From NCBI GenBank assembly GCA_963697565.1, contig CAVOOM010000003.1, positions 124,001-188,000 of the forward strand: 64,000 bases of DNA, given 5' to 3'. Positions 44,085-55,982 of this stretch are shown here, in pieces; positions within the stretch are counted from its first letter, which is position 1, and each line of letters opens with the position of its first letter. The notes beneath the pieces are model-generated. The model was not told where the DNA came from. It searched no databases and worked only from the letters and a program-made list of their open reading frames with translations. Origin of the DNA: CAWFSE01 sp963697565 (GTDB lineage: Bacteria; Actinomycetota; Actinomycetes; CAVWCF01). Position numbers and translations under genes: made by a program.

Positions 44085-45469
44085 GGGGAGCCTCCCCCCT
44101 GCCGTCGTACCCGGCGTCGAGATCGCTGTCCTCGTACGGCTCGTCGTCGTCGGCGAGCGAGGCGCCGACGAGGGCGGGCGCCGGTCCGGACGCGCGCGAG
44201 GGCCGCTGGCCCGGCATCGGCGGGACCGGGTAGCCGCCCGCGAACGGGTCGAACTCACCGGTCGGCTCGGCCGGCTGGTCGTCCTGGTCCCCGCGCGAGG
44301 TCATCGCGTCGAAGACCAGGTAGACGACCAGCGCCAGCGCGATCGCGGCGGCGGCGCCCAGCGTCCAGACCCGGATGTCGATGCCCTCGTTGGCGAAGGC
44401 GCGCACCGTGGACACCACCATGATCCAGACGAGCGAGACCGGGATCAGGACCTTCCAGCCCAGCTTCATGAACTGGTCGTAGCGCAGCCGCGGCAGCGTG
44501 CCGCGCAGCCAGATGAACATGAAGACGAACAAGAAGAGCTTGCCGATGAACCACAGCACCGGCCACCAGCCCTCGTTGGCGCCGGGCCAGATCGAGATCG
44601 GCCACGGGGCGCGCCAGCCGCCGAGGAACAGCGTCGTCGCCAGCGCCGAGACGGTGACCATGTTGATGTACTCGGCGAGGAAGAACAGCGCGAACTTCAG
44701 CGAGGAGTACTCGGTGTGGAAGCCGGCGACGAGCTCGCCCTCGGCCTCCGGGAGGTCGAACGGCGCGCGGTTGGTCTCGCCGACCATCGCGACCACGTAG
44801 ATGATGAAGGACGGGAACAGCGTGATCGCGAACCACAGCGAGGCCTGCGCCTCGACGATCTCGCTGGTCGCCATCGAGCCGGCGTAGAGGAAGACCGCCA
44901 CGAAGGACAGGCCCATCGCGACCTCGTACGAGATCATCTGGGCGCTCGAGCGCAGCCCGCCGAGCAGGGGGTACGTCGAGCCGGAGGACCAGCCGGCCAG
45001 CACGATGCCGTAGATGCCGATCGAGGCCACCGCGAGGACGTAGAGCACGCCGACGTTGAGGTCGACGAGCTGCAGCGCGGTCTCCTCGCCGAAGATCGTG
45101 ACGGTCGGCCCGAACGGGATCACCGCAAAGGCCATGAACGCCGCCACGCAGGACACCACCGGGGCCAGCCAGTAGACCGGCTTGTCGGCGTCCTTGGGGA
45201 TGATCTCTTCCTTCAGCGCGAGCTTGATGCCGTCGGCGAGGCCCTGCAGGATGCCGAACGGCCCCACCCGGTTCGGGCCCGACGCGCATCTGCATGCGCG
45301 CGACGATGCGGCGCTCGCCCCAGATGTTGAGCAGCGTGGCGACCACCAGGAAGCCGAAGAGCACGACCACCTTGCCGATGACCAGCCACAGCGGGTCGTC
45401 GGCGATGACGCTCTGGGTCGGCGTGGGGGCCTCGGTGAGCCGCAGGGCCCCGGCGAGCAGCGCGCTCAT
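44077..45469 (-). CDS. nuoH: NADH-quinone oxidoreductase subunit H (one extra base)
   Basis: NuoH lines the quinone entry channel. From ATG 45469 it encodes 463 residues once one extra base (about 45273-45275) is removed. Motifs include IWGERRIVARMQMRVGPNR spanning the insertion, VVAMVGETNRAPFDLPEAEG and LVAGFHTEYSSLKFALFFLA, which form the E-channel and Q-site. A long acidic, Pro-rich C-terminal tail of about 70 residues (PTGEFDPFAGGYPVPPMPG) follows, as in related actinobacteria. It overlaps nuoG by ATGA. Confidence 0.94.
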
Positions 45470-48011
45470 GCGTCGGCCTCCTGATCGGTGGTGGCGGTGG
45501 CGCGCGCGACGCGCACCCGGTCGCCGGCGTCGGCGGCCAGGGCGGCGCGGACCCGCGAGCCGGCGGAGTTGGCCGGCACCCAGACCACCCCGTCGGCCAT
45601 CGGCGTCGTGATGGCCAGCGGCAGGGTGATCGAGCCGCGGTCGTTGGCGACCTCGAGCAGGTCGCCCTCGGCGGCGCCCAGCGCGGCCGCCGTGGCGGGC
45701 GAGACCCGGGCGACCGTGGCCCGCGCGGTCGCGGCCAGGTGCGGCTCGTCGTCTTGGCCGCGGCCGAGGTCGAGCAGCATCCGCCAGGTGGCGAGCACGA
45801 GGGCGCCCTGTGCTGCGGACTCGTCGGCAGGCTCCGCGATGGGCTCGTCGGCGGGCTCGGCTGACACGGTGGCGCGGGGTCCCTCCCAGGCGCCGAGCTC
45901 GCCCAGCTCGCGGCGGACCGCGGCGGCCGTGCCGGTGCCGAGGGCCAGGCCCAACTCGTCGGCCAGCGCCGCCAGCACGCGGTGGTCGGCCATCGCGTTG
46001 GTGCCCGAGATGACCTCGCCGAAGCCGCGGTGGCGGCCCTCCCAATCCAGGAAGGTGCCGGACTTCTCGGCGGCGGCGGCCACCGGCAGCACGACGTCGG
46101 CGCGCTCGGTGACCGATGAGTGGCGCGCCTCGAGCGAGACCACGAACGCCGCGGTGTCGAGCGCGGCCAGCGCGGCCTGCGGGTCGGGCAGGTCGTCGGG
46201 GTCGACCCCGGCCACGAGCAGCCCGGCGAGTTCTCCGGCGGCCGCAGCGGCGACGATCGCGGCCGTGTCGCGGCCGACCTCGGCGGGCAGCGACTCGACG
46301 CCCCACGCGGCGCCGGCGTCGACGCGGGCCGCGGGGTCGGCGACCGGGCGGCCGCCCGGCAGCAGGCCCGGCAGCGCCCCGCCCTCGACTGCTCCCCGCT
46401 CGCCCGCGCGGCGCGGCACCCAGGCGAGCCGGCACCCGGTGGCATCGGCGAGCCGGGCCGCGGCCGTCAGGGCGCCTGGCGACGAGGCCAACCGCTCACC
46501 CACGAGCAGCACGGCCCCGGCGCGGCGCAGCGCCTCGGCCGCGTCGGCGGCCGGGCCCTCAAGTCCGTCGCCCGCCGCCAGCGCGTCGAGCGCGGCGGCC
46601 TCCGTCCCGGGGACGGCCTCGATCAGCGCGCCCTGCAGCTTGCCCAGCGCGCGGGTGCCCAGCGCCGCCACCGAGAAGACCGGGATCCGGCGCTTGCGCA
46701 CGGTCTTGCGCAGCCGCAGGAAGATGATCGGCGACTCCTCCTCCGGCTCGAGGCCGACCAGCACCACGGCGGGGGCGGCCTCGAGGTCGGCGTAGGTCAC
46801 GCCCAGCCCCGTGCCCGCCACCTGCGCGGCGAGGAAGTCGGCCTCCTCCGCGGAGTGCGGCCGGGCCCGGAAGTCCACGTCGTTGGTGCCCAGCGCGACC
46901 CGGGCGAACTTGCCGTACGCGTAGGCGTCCTCCAGCGTCACGCGACCGCCGACCAGCACGCCGACACCGATGCCGGCCTGCTCCTCCTCGCCGTCGGCGC
47001 CGGGAGCCGGGCGGGTCAGCTCGCCGTCACGGGCGGCGGCCAGGCCGCGGGCCGCGATCGACAGCGCCTCGGGCCAGGAGGCCGCGACGAGCTCGCCGGT
47101 CTCCTCGTCGCGGACCAGCGGGGTGCGGACGCGGTCGGTCGCGGTGGTGTGGCGGAACGCGAAGCGGCCCTTGTCGCAGTTCCACTCCTCGTTGACCTCG
47201 GGCTCGTCGCCGGCCAGCCGGCGCATGACCTTGCCGCGGCGGTGGTCGGCGCGCAGCGAGCACCCGGAGGCGCAGTGCTCGCAGACGGTCGGGCTGGAGA
47301 CCAGGTCGAACGGGCGCGACCGGAAGCGGTAGGCCGCCGAGGTCAGGGCGCCGACCGGGCAGATCTGGATGGTGTTGCCGGAGTAGTACGACTCGAACGG
47401 CTCGTCCTCGTAGATGCCGACCTGCTGCAGCGCGCCGCGCTCGATCAGCTCGATGAACGGGTCGCCGGCGACCTGGTTGGCGAAGCGGGTGCACCGCGCG
47501 CACAGCACGCACCGCTCGCGGTCGAGCAGCACCTCCGACGAGATCGAGATCGGCTTCTCGTACTCGCGCTTGACGCCCTCGTAGCGCGACTCGGCGCGGC
47601 CGTGGCTCATCGCCTGGTTCTGCAGCGGGCACTCGCCGCCCTTGTCGCAGATCGGGCAGTCGAGCGGGTGGTTGATGAGCAGCAGCTCCATCACACCCTG
47701 CTGGGCCTTGTCCGCGACCTCGGAGGTGAGCTGCGAGCGCACGACCATGCCGTCGGTGACCGTGGTGGTGCAGGACGCCAGCGGCTTGCGCTGGCCCTCG
47801 ACCTCGACCAGGCACTGGCGGCAGGCGCCGACCGGCTCGAGCAGCGGGTGGTCGCAGAAGCGCGGGATCTCGATGCCGACGAGCTCGGCGGCGCGGATGA
47901 CCAGGGTGCCCTTGGGCACCGAGACCTCGATGCCGTCGATGGTGACCGTGAAGAGGTCGTCGCGCTTCTCGAGCTCTCCCCCGCCGGCGGGGGCGTTGGC
48001 GGTGACGGTCA

Positions 48012-48012
<1 letters not shown>
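45466..48012 (-). CDS. nuoG: NADH-quinone oxidoreductase subunit G
   Basis: NuoG is the large iron-sulphur subunit. The 848-residue protein has an N-terminal 2Fe-2S domain (IPRFCDHPLLEPVGACRQC), the His-ligated N5 region, and two 4Fe-4S motifs (LDCPICDKGGECPLQNQAMS, RCVLCARCTRF). It also has the extra N7 ligand set (CEHCASGCSL and WNCDKGRF) seen in some bacteria. The C-terminal half is a degenerate molybdopterin-oxidoreductase domain rich in Ala. The frame is intact. Its ATG overlaps the nuoF stop by one base. Confidence 0.95.
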
Positions 48013-49366
<1,354 letters not shown>

Positions 49367-49367
<1 letters not shown>

Positions 49368-50041
49368 CAGGCACCCGCCTGCTGGTCGGCGCCGGCCGCG
49401 GGGATCTCGATGTCGTTCTGGCCCAGCTCGTCGGCCAGCCGCAGGCCGGCCAGGCTGGCCGGGCCCGCGCTGGGGCCCTCGCCGGCGAGCCCGTCGGGGA
49501 AGCCGGCGAGCACGCGGGAGACCTGCTTGAAGGTGCAGACCTTGGGGCCGCGGGTGGAGACCACCTCGTCGCCGGCGCGCAGGCGGTCGACCACGTCCTT
49601 GGCGCTGTCGGGGGTCTGGTTGTCGAAGAACTCCCAGTTGACCATCACCACGGGCGCGTAGTCGCAGGCGGCGTTGCACTCGACGTGCTCGAGGGAGATC
49701 CGGCCGTCCTCGGTGGTCTGGTCGTTGCCGATCTCGAGGTGCTCCTTGAGCGAGGCGAAGATCTCGTCGCCGCCCATGACCGCGCACATCGTGTTGGTGC
49801 AGACGCCGACGTGGTAGTCGCCCTGCGGCTTGCGCTTGTACTGCGTGTAGAAGGTCGCGACCGCGGTGACCTCGGCCTCGGTGAGGCCGAGCTCCTCGGC
49901 GATCAGCACGATCCCCTCGGACGTGATGAAGCCCTCCTCGCTCTGCACGAGGTGGAGCATCGGCATGATCGCCGAGCGCGAGCGGGGGTAGCGCGCCACG
50001 ATCTGGCGCATCTCCTCGCGGGTGGTGTCGGTCAGTGCCAT
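49367..50041 (-). CDS. nuoE: NADH-quinone oxidoreductase subunit E
   Basis: NuoE carries the 2Fe-2S cluster N1a. The 224-residue protein has ARYPRSRSAIMPMLHLVQSE at the N-terminus and thioredoxin-like ligands CTNTMC and CNAACD. A C-terminal extension of about 40 residues rich in Gly, Ala and Asp follows the conserved core. It lies 1 nt downstream of nuoD. The frame is intact. Confidence 0.95.
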
Positions 50042-50042
50042 C

Positions 50043-51480
50043 TCAGCGATCCACTCCGCCCATCACGGGGTCGATGGAGGCCACCGCGACGATGATGTCG
50101 GCGACCTGGCCGCCGATCGACATCGCCGGGACGGCCTGCAGGTTGTTGAAGGACGGGTCGCGGAAGTGCGCGCGGTAGGGCTTGGTGCCGCCGTCGCTGA
50201 CGAGGTGCACGCCGAGCTCGCCGCGCGGGGACTCGATCGCGACGTACGCCTGCCCGGCCGGCACCCGGAAGCCCTCGGTCACCAGCTTGAAGTGGTGGAT
50301 CAGGGCCTCCATCGACTGGCCCATGATCTCCTTGATGTGGTCGAGGCTGTTGCCCATGCCGTCGTGGCCGAGGCTGAGCTGGGCCGGCCAGGCGATCTTG
50401 CGGTCGCCGACCATGACCGGGCCGGGCTCGCGCAGCCGCTCGACGCACTGCTCGACGATCCGCAGCGACTGCTTCATCTCCTCGACCCGGATCCGGAACC
50501 GGCCGTAGGAGTCGAAGGAGTCCCACGTCGCGACGTCGAAGTCGTACGTCTCGTAGCCGAGGTAGGGCTGGGTCTTGCGGAGGTCCCACGGCAGGCCGGT
50601 CGAGCGCAGCACCGGGCCGGTCATGCCCAGGGCCATGCAGCCGGTCAGGTCGAGGTAGCCGACGCCGACCGTGCGGGCCTTGAAGATGGGGTTCTCGTTG
50701 CAGAGGTCGTCGTAGTCCTTCATCCGGGTGCGGAGCAGGGCGACGGTGTCGAGGACGTCCTGCAGCGCGCCCTCGGGGAGGTCCTGCGACACGCCGCCGG
50801 GGCGGACGTACGCGTGAGTTCATCCGCAGGCCGGTGATGGTCTCGAACAGGTCGAGGACGAGCTCGCGCTCGCGGAAGCCGATCGTCATGACGGTGAGCG
50901 CGCCGATCTCCATGCCGCCGGTGGCGATGCACACCAGGTGGGAGGAGATCCGGTTGAGCTCCATCATCATCACGCGGATGACCTGGGCCCGCTCGGGCAC
51001 GTCGTCCTCGATGCCGAGCAGCCGCTCGACGGCCATGCAGTAGGCGGTCTCGTTGAAGAACGGCGAGAGGTAGTCCATCCGGGTCGCGAAGGTGACGCCC
51101 TGGGTGAACGAGCGGTACTCCATGTTCTTCTCGATGCCGGTGTGCAGGTAGCCCACGCCGCACCGGGCGTCGGCGATCGTCTCGCCCTCGAGCTCGAGGA
51201 TCAGCCGGAGCACGCCGTGGGTGGACGGGTGCTGCGGGCCCATGTTGATGACGACGTGCTCGGCCTCGGCGTCGCCGACCTCGGCCACGAAGTCGTCCCA
51301 GTCCTGGCCGGTGACCGTGAAGACGCGGCCCTCGGTGGTCTCGCGGGAGCCCGCGTAGATGTCGTCGTCGGGGCCTTCGGTGGCGGCGCCCGCCTCGGCC
51401 GCGGTGCGGTCGTCCTCGAGGGTCTCGTAGACGGTGTCGGACCCGGTGTCTGCTGTGTGCTCGCCAGTGAGATCAGCCAT
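50043..51480 (-). CDS. nuoD: NADH-quinone oxidoreductase subunit D (one extra base)
   Basis: NuoD forms the quinone-binding site with NuoB. It starts at ATG 51480 with an acidic extension of about 70 residues, then INMGPQHPSTHGVLRLILEL with the Q-site His, CGVGYLHTGIEKNMEYRSF, and a C-terminus GGQVADIIVAVASIDPVMGG. A +1 base near 50817 breaks LRMNHAYVRPGGV; removing it gives 478 residues. It follows nuoC with a one-base overlap. Confidence 0.95.
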
Positions 51481-52250
51481 CAGGTGTACGACCTCCGCTG
51501 GTCGGCGGGCGGGATGGTCGCGCCCTTGTACTCCACCGGGATCCCGCCGAGCGGGTAGTCCTTGCGCTGCGGGTGGCCCGGCCAGTCGTCCGGCATCTCG
51601 ATGCGGGTGAGCGCGGGGTGGCCGTCGAAGATGATCCCGAAGAAGTCCCAGGTCTCGCGCTCGTGCCAGTCGTTGGCCGGGTAGACCGAGGTGACCGACG
51701 GCAGGTGCGGGTCGGCGTCGGGGCAGTCGGTCTCGACGCGGATGCGCTGGTTGTGGGTGATGCTCAGCAGCGGGTAGACCGCGTGCAGCTCCTCGCCCTC
51801 GAGCTCGGGGTAGTGGATGCCGCTGACGCCCAGGCACATCTCGAAGCGCAGGTCGGGGTCGTCGCGCAGGTGGCGGCACACCTCGACGAGGTGCTCGCGG
51901 CGGACCTTGAAGGTCAGCTCGCCGCGGTCGACCACGACGCCGGCGACGGCCTGGCGGTAGGCCGTCTCGCCGCCTCGTGCGAAGGCCGCCTCGAGGGCGT
52001 CGGCGATGGCGTCGAACGCCCCGCCGTACGGCCGCGGCGTCTCGCCGGGCATCACGACGGGGGTGACCAGCCGGCCGTACCCGGAGGTGTCGCCGCTGCC
52101 GCTCACCCCGAACATGCCCTGGCGCTGCTCGACGACGAGGGGCAGCAGCGGGGTCTCGGTGGGGACGAGGGCGGTGTCGGTGGCGGTGTCGGTGGCGGTG
52201 TCGGTCTCGTCCGCCGGCGCCGCGGTGGGGTCGGGGGTCTGCTCGGTCAC
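51480..52250 (-). CDS. nuoC: NADH-quinone oxidoreductase subunit C
   Basis: NuoC is the 30-kDa peripheral-arm subunit. From GTG 52250 it is 256 residues. The first 30 residues are a Thr/Asp/Ala low-complexity stretch (DETDTATDTATDTAL) from a short tandem repeat. The conserved core has SVYPANDWHERETWDFFGII and FDGHPALTRIEMPDDWPGHP with PQRKDYPLGGIPVEYKGA. It overlaps nuoB by GTGA. The frame is intact. Confidence 0.96.
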   Translation of the reverse strand: MTEQTPDPTAAPADETDTATDTATDTALVPTETPLLPLVVEQRQGMFGVSGSGDTSGYGRLVTPVVMPGETPRPYGGAFDAIADALEAAFARGGETAYRQAVAGVVVDRGELTFKVRREHLVEVCRHLRDDPDLRFEMCLGVSGIHYPELEGEELHAVYPLLSITHNQRIRVETDCPDADPHLPSVTSVYPANDWHERETWDFFGIIFDGHPALTRIEMPDDWPGHPQRKDYPLGGIPVEYKGATIPPADQRRSYT

Positions 52251-52801
52251 CGCAGCAGCCCCGGCATCTGCGACGTCGGCACGGCCTCGAGGGCCTGGCG
52301 CTCGAGGGACTCCTCGAGGCGGACCCGCTGCGCGCCGAGCTTCTCGTGCTTGATCTGGTCGTGGATCTTGAGGATCGCGTCCAGCAGCATCTCCGGGCGC
52401 GGCGGGCAGCCGGGGAGGTACATGTCGACCGGCACGATGTGGTCGACGCCCTGCACGACCGCGTAGTTGTTGAACATCCCGCCGCTGCTGGCGCACACGC
52501 CCATGGCGAGCACCCACTTGGGGTTGGGCATCTGGTCGTAGATCTGGCGCAGCACCGGCGCCATCTTCTGGCTGACCCGGCCGGCGACGATCATCAGGTC
52601 GGCCTGGCGCGGCGAGGCGCGGAAGACCTCCATGCCGAAGCGCGCGAGGTCGTAGCGCCCGGCGCCGGTCGACATCATCTCGATGGCGCAGCAGGCCAGG
52701 CCGAAGGTGGCCGGCCACAGCGACGACTTGCGCGTGACGCCGACGACCTGCTCGACCGTGGTGAGCAGGACGCCGCTGGGAAGCTTCTCTTCAAGGCCCA
52801 T
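52247..52801 (-). CDS. nuoB: NADH-quinone oxidoreductase subunit B
   Basis: NuoB holds cluster N2, the last iron-sulphur centre before quinone. The 184-residue protein begins MGLEEKLPSGVLLTTVEQVV and has the tandem-Cys motif FGLACCAIEMMSTGAGRYDL, RFGMEVFRASPRQADLMIVA, GVCASSGGMFNNYAVVQGVD and YLPGCPPRPE. All N2 ligands are present. A divergent NuoB-like copy lies at 30509-31027. Confidence 0.97.
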   Translation of the reverse strand: MGLEEKLPSGVLLTTVEQVVGVTRKSSLWPATFGLACCAIEMMSTGAGRYDLARFGMEVFRASPRQADLMIVAGRVSQKMAPVLRQIYDQMPNPKWVLAMGVCASSGGMFNNYAVVQGVDHIVPVDMYLPGCPPRPEMLLDAILKIHDQIKHEKLGAQRVRLEESLERQALEAVPTSQMPGLLR

Positions 52802-52831
52802 GCGGCTACGCCTTCCCGGTGGTTCGCGTCA

Positions 52832-53191
52832 TCAGTCCCACTCCAGGCCGCCGCGGCGCCACACGTACACGTAGGCGACGCCGAGGGTCAGGATGAACAG
52901 CAGCATCTCGACGAGGCCGAACAGCCCGAGCTGGTCGAACGAGACCGCCCACGGGTAGAGGAACACGATCTCGATGTCGAAGATGATGAAGAGCATCGCG
53001 GTGAGGTAGTACTTCACCGGGAAGCGGCCGCCGCCGACGGCGTACGGGGTGGGCTCGATGCCGCACTCGTAGTTGGCCAGCCGCGCGCGGTTGTAGCGCT
53101 TCGGGCCGGTGATGCTGGCGGCGACCACCGAGAAGACGGCGAACCCCGCGGCCAGGATGCCGAGGATGAGGATCGGGATCGAGGCGTTCAC
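52832..53191 (-). CDS. nuoA: NADH-quinone oxidoreductase subunit A
   Basis: NuoA is a three-helix membrane subunit near the quinone channel. The 119-residue protein from GTG 53191 (NASIPILILGILAAGFAVFS) has the loop RLANYECGIEPTPYAVGGGR with the conserved Cys, and FDIEIVFLYPWAVSFDQLG. It is the first gene of the nuo operon. A TAGGAT -10 candidate lies 72 nt upstream. Confidence 0.96.
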   Translation of the reverse strand: MNASIPILILGILAAGFAVFSVVAASITGPKRYNRARLANYECGIEPTPYAVGGGRFPVKYYLTAMLFIIFDIEIVFLYPWAVSFDQLGLFGLVEMLLFILTLGVAYVYVWRRGGLEWD

Positions 53192-53263
53192 GCCGCTCGT
53201 CTCTCCTTCGGCTGATCGGTCTGGCTGATCGGTGGGGCTTCGGTGCGCGGTTTGGGCGGGCCC

Positions 53264-53269
53264 ATCCTA
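53264..53269 (-). promoter_or_regulatory. Putative nuo operon -10
   Basis: TAGGAT on the minus strand lies between the geranylgeranyl reductase stop and nuoA, predicting a leader of about 65 nt. The upstream -35 region (GCCGACC or GACGGG) is G/C-rich and not consensus, so this call is tentative. Confidence 0.35.
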
Positions 53270-53299
53270 GGCGGTCGGGTCGGCCGCCCGTCGCCCGAC

Positions 53300-54781
53300 T
53301 CAGGCGGCGGGGGCGACCTTGGACAGGCCGTTGATCACGCGGTCCATCGCGTCGCCTCCGCGGGGGTCGGTGAGGTTGGCCAGCATCTTCAGGGTGAAGC
53401 GCATCAGGGTCGGGCGCGGCAGGCCGTACTTGGTGGCGTACTGCATGACGCGGGGGTCGCCGATGAGCTTCACGAAGACCCGGCCGAGCGTGTAGTAGCC
53501 GCCGTAGACGTCCTTGAGGGTGGCCGGGTACGCGGTGAGCGCGCGCTCGCGGGCGTCGGGCGTCTCGCGGGCCAGCGCCTGGGCGACGACGTCGGCGGCG
53601 ATCCGGCCGGACTCCATCGCGTAGGCGATGCCCTCGCCGTTGAACGGGTTGACCATGCCGCCGGCGTCGCCGATCAGCAGCATGCCGCGGGAGTAGTGCG
53701 GCTGGCGGTTGAAGCCCATCGGCAGGGCGGCGCCGCGCACCGGCTGGGTCATGTTCTCGTCGCGGAAGCCCCACTCCGCGGGCGTCTGGTCCAGCCAGCG
53801 CTTGAGCAGGTCCTTGTAGTCGACGTGCTGGAAGGCCGTGCTCGTGTTGAGGATGCCGAGGCCGACGTTGACCGTGCCGTCGCCGACGCCGAAGATCCAG
53901 CCGTACCCCGGCAGCAGCGACTGCTTGCCGCTCTCGTCGGCGGTCCACAGCTCGAGCCAGGACTCCAGCCAGTCGTCGTCGTGGCGGGGGCTCGTGTAGT
54001 ACGTGCGGACGGCGACGCCCATCGGGCGGTCCTCGCGGCGGCGCAGGCCCATGGCCAGGCTGAGCCGGCTGGAGTTGCCGTCGGCGGCCAGCACGAGCGG
54101 GGCGGTGAGGGTCTGCTCCGGGCCGCGCGTGCCGTCCTCGTTGGTGGTGCGGGCGGTGACGCCGGTGATGCGGCCGGCGCGGTCGAGGACCGGGCCGGTG
54201 ACGTTGGTGCGCTCGTGCAGCCGGGCGCCGGCCTTCTGCGCGGCGCGGGCGAGGATCTCGTCGAAGTCGTAGCGCGTGCGCACCAGGCCGTACGGCGGGA
54301 ACGACGCGAGGTCGGGCCACGGCAGCTGCAGGTGGTGGCCGCCGCCGACGATGCGCAGGCCCTGGTTGTGCAGCCAGCCGGCCTCGGGGCTGGTGTCGAT
54401 GCCCATGCCGATCAGCTCTTTGACCGCGCGCGGGGTGAGGCCGTCGCCGCAGACCTTCTCGCGGGGGAAGGCGGTCTTCTCGAGCAGCAGCACGTCGAGG
54501 CCGGCGGTGGCGAGGTGGTAGGCCGCGCTGCTGCCCGCGGGGCCGGCGCCCACGACGATGACGTCGGCGTCGTACGGGCGGGCCGGGGCGCGCTCGGGCG
54601 GTGCTGAGCGCTCCGGCGCCGAGCCCGGCTCGGTCGGGTCGTGCCGCTCGGGGGCCGGGGACGGCTCGGGCATCTGCGGGCTCCGCGGGGCTGGGGCTGC
54701 CCGCGGTGCGGGGCTGGCCGTGGGGCTGGTGGCCGGGACGCCGTGCGGCGGGCCGGCCGTGGGGCTTGTGAAACGGTTCAC
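53300..54781 (-). CDS. Geranylgeranyl reductase family protein, probable menaquinone reductase
   Basis: The FAD-dependent enzyme probably saturates one or more isoprene units of menaquinone, as MenJ does in mycobacteria. The 493-residue protein has a Pro/Ala-rich N-terminal extension (about 65 residues), then ADVIVVGAGPAGSSAAYHLA, the substrate-side KVCGDGLTPRAVKELIGMGI, and LLIGDAGGMVNPFNGEGIAY. The frame is intact. It lies upstream of nuoA on the same strand. The start could be internal to the extension; GTG 54781 is the longest choice. Confidence 0.85.
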   Translation of the reverse strand: MNRFTSPTAGPPHGVPATSPTASPAPRAAPAPRSPQMPEPSPAPERHDPTEPGSAPERSAPPERAPARPYDADVIVVGAGPAGSSAAYHLATAGLDVLLLEKTAFPREKVCGDGLTPRAVKELIGMGIDTSPEAGWLHNQGLRIVGGGHHLQLPWPDLASFPPYGLVRTRYDFDEILARAAQKAGARLHERTNVTGPVLDRAGRITGVTARTTNEDGTRGPEQTLTAPLVLAADGNSSRLSLAMGLRRREDRPMGVAVRTYYTSPRHDDDWLESWLELWTADESGKQSLLPGYGWIFGVGDGTVNVGLGILNTSTAFQHVDYKDLLKRWLDQTPAEWGFRDENMTQPVRGAALPMGFNRQPHYSRGMLLIGDAGGMVNPFNGEGIAYAMESGRIAADVVAQALARETPDARERALTAYPATLKDVYGGYYTLGRVFVKLIGDPRVMQYATKYGLPRPTLMRFTLKMLANLTDPRGGDAMDRVINGLSKVAPAA

Positions 54782-54852
54782 GAGAACGGCTCCAGTCTAA
54801 AGCCGCACCCCCAGGCCCGCCCAACCGCGCCAACCCCCCGCGACTTCCGGAG

Positions 54853-54913
54853 TGTCTGGCGGAACGACGCGCGGGCGCGTCGTTCCACCAGACAGGTCAG
54901 GCAGACAGGTCAG
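54853..54913 (-). repeat. Gene-end palindrome, copy A
   Basis: A 42-nt inverted repeat (TGTCTGG at 54853-54859 pairs with CCAGACA at 54888-54894) has a core ACGACGCGC-GG-GCGCGTCGT stem of near-perfect pairing. It is flanked by a 12-bp direct repeat CAGACAGGTCAG at 54889-54900 and 54902-54913. The stop codon of the AbiEi/DUF559 gene (54910-54912) lies inside the second direct repeat. Two related copies are at 55922 and 58068. Confidence 0.75.
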
Positions 54914-55863
54914 GCTGCGCGGGCGGCCCAGGTCCGCAGGGCGCTCTGGAACCGATGCGGCTCGAGCCGTACGAGGGTGCTGGGGAACCGCAGGAGGGTG
55001 GCCCCGTCCAGGATCACGTCGTTCTGCCGGCTCTGGTCGTCCCACCAGCGAAGCGGGCCGAGGTGCACCGCGCCATCGATCTCGACCATCAACCGGCGCC
55101 CATCCGGCAGTTCGATCACCAGGTCGAGGTACCGCCGCCGGCCGCCAGCGACGGTGCGTACCTGCTGGCGTACGCGGGCTCCGGGTAGTGCCTGGCGAGC
55201 CAGCCGCACCGCCCGGATCTCGGCCAGGGACTGAGCGCCCCCCGCGATATCGACGAGCCCCCAGCGCATCGTCCGGGCATGCTGTACGCGGCCCGCCACG
55301 TCCAGTTCGGCGAGGAGGCGATCCGGCGTGGTCAGCCGCTGCTGGACGACCGCGGCGAGCAGGGCCACCGCGATGTGCGGGCGCGCCGACCAGGCTCCAG
55401 CGTCGATGGCCGCGCGGGCCACCGGCACCCTCGGCGGGCCCGCCCCCGGCAGCACGTCGCGCTCCCACTCGAACCGCCGCGATTCATGCAGCCGTACGCC
55501 GGGCAGCGGATCGCGGTGCTGGCCCTTGGCGATCACGATGTGGACCGAGGTGTCCGACCAGCCGATGAGCCCGGCGAGCTCCAGGGCGGTCAGGCTGGCC
55601 GCACAAGCACCTGGTCCCTGGTGGAGGATCGACGCCCAGATCCGCTGGATGCGGGTGACGGGGCCTCGATGAAGCACCACGGAGTCGCCCACTTGCCGCC
55701 AACGCCGGGCGCGCACCTGGGTGGCGAGCTGCTGACGCGTGACTCCGGTTCGCCTGAGCTGCTCGCGGGACACGACGCCGTCCTGCCGGTCGGCCAGATC
55801 GGCGAGGCTTCCGCGCAGCTCACCACGGGCCCCGACTCCCCTCTCAGTCGGGCTCGGCTGCAT
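54910..55863 (-). CDS. AbiEi-type winged-helix plus DUF559 (PD-D/ExK-like) protein
   Basis: The 317-residue protein starts at ATG 55863 (MQPSPTERGVGARGELRGSL). Its N-terminus (residues about 20-60, DRQDGVVSREQLRRTGVTRQ) resembles AbiEi-type winged-helix domains of type IV toxin-antitoxin antitoxins. The C-terminus (RYLDLVIELPDGRRLMVEID, then WWDDQSRQNDVILDG) resembles DUF559/very-short-patch-repair-like nuclease folds with D...ExD residues. No toxin partner is visible. Such genes are common singletons in actinobacteria. Function is unknown. Confidence 0.75.
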   Translation of the reverse strand: MQPSPTERGVGARGELRGSLADLADRQDGVVSREQLRRTGVTRQQLATQVRARRWRQVGDSVVLHRGPVTRIQRIWASILHQGPGACAASLTALELAGLIGWSDTSVHIVIAKGQHRDPLPGVRLHESRRFEWERDVLPGAGPPRVPVARAAIDAGAWSARPHIAVALLAAVVQQRLTTPDRLLAELDVAGRVQHARTMRWGLVDIAGGAQSLAEIRAVRLARQALPGARVRQQVRTVAGGRRRYLDLVIELPDGRRLMVEIDGAVHLGPLRWWDDQSRQNDVILDGATLLRFPSTLVRLEPHRFQSALRTWAARAA

Positions 55864-55921
55864 GTCACCAGGGTGCCCGGACTCGGGCGGCGCCTGCCCG
55901 AGCCGTCCACAGCCCACAGCG

Positions 55922-55982
55922 TGTCTGGCTCATCGACGCGCGGGCGCGTCGTTCAGCCAGACAGGTCAGCCAGACAGGTCAG
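55922..55982 (-). repeat. Gene-end palindrome, copy B
   Basis: A 42-nt inverted repeat (TGTCTGGCT at 55922-55930 with AGCCAGACA at 55955-55963) shares the ACGCGCGGGCGCGTCG core of copy A. The same 12-bp direct repeat CAGACAGGTCAG lies at 55958-55969 and 55971-55982. The menF stop (55979-55981) falls at positions 9-11 of the second unit, exactly as in copy A. Confidence 0.75.

Noticed and set aside
54768..54781. GTGAA-N4-TTCAC palindrome at the geranylgeranyl reductase start as an operator
   Set aside because: Only five base pairs per arm and overlapping the start codon; too weak to support without comparative data.
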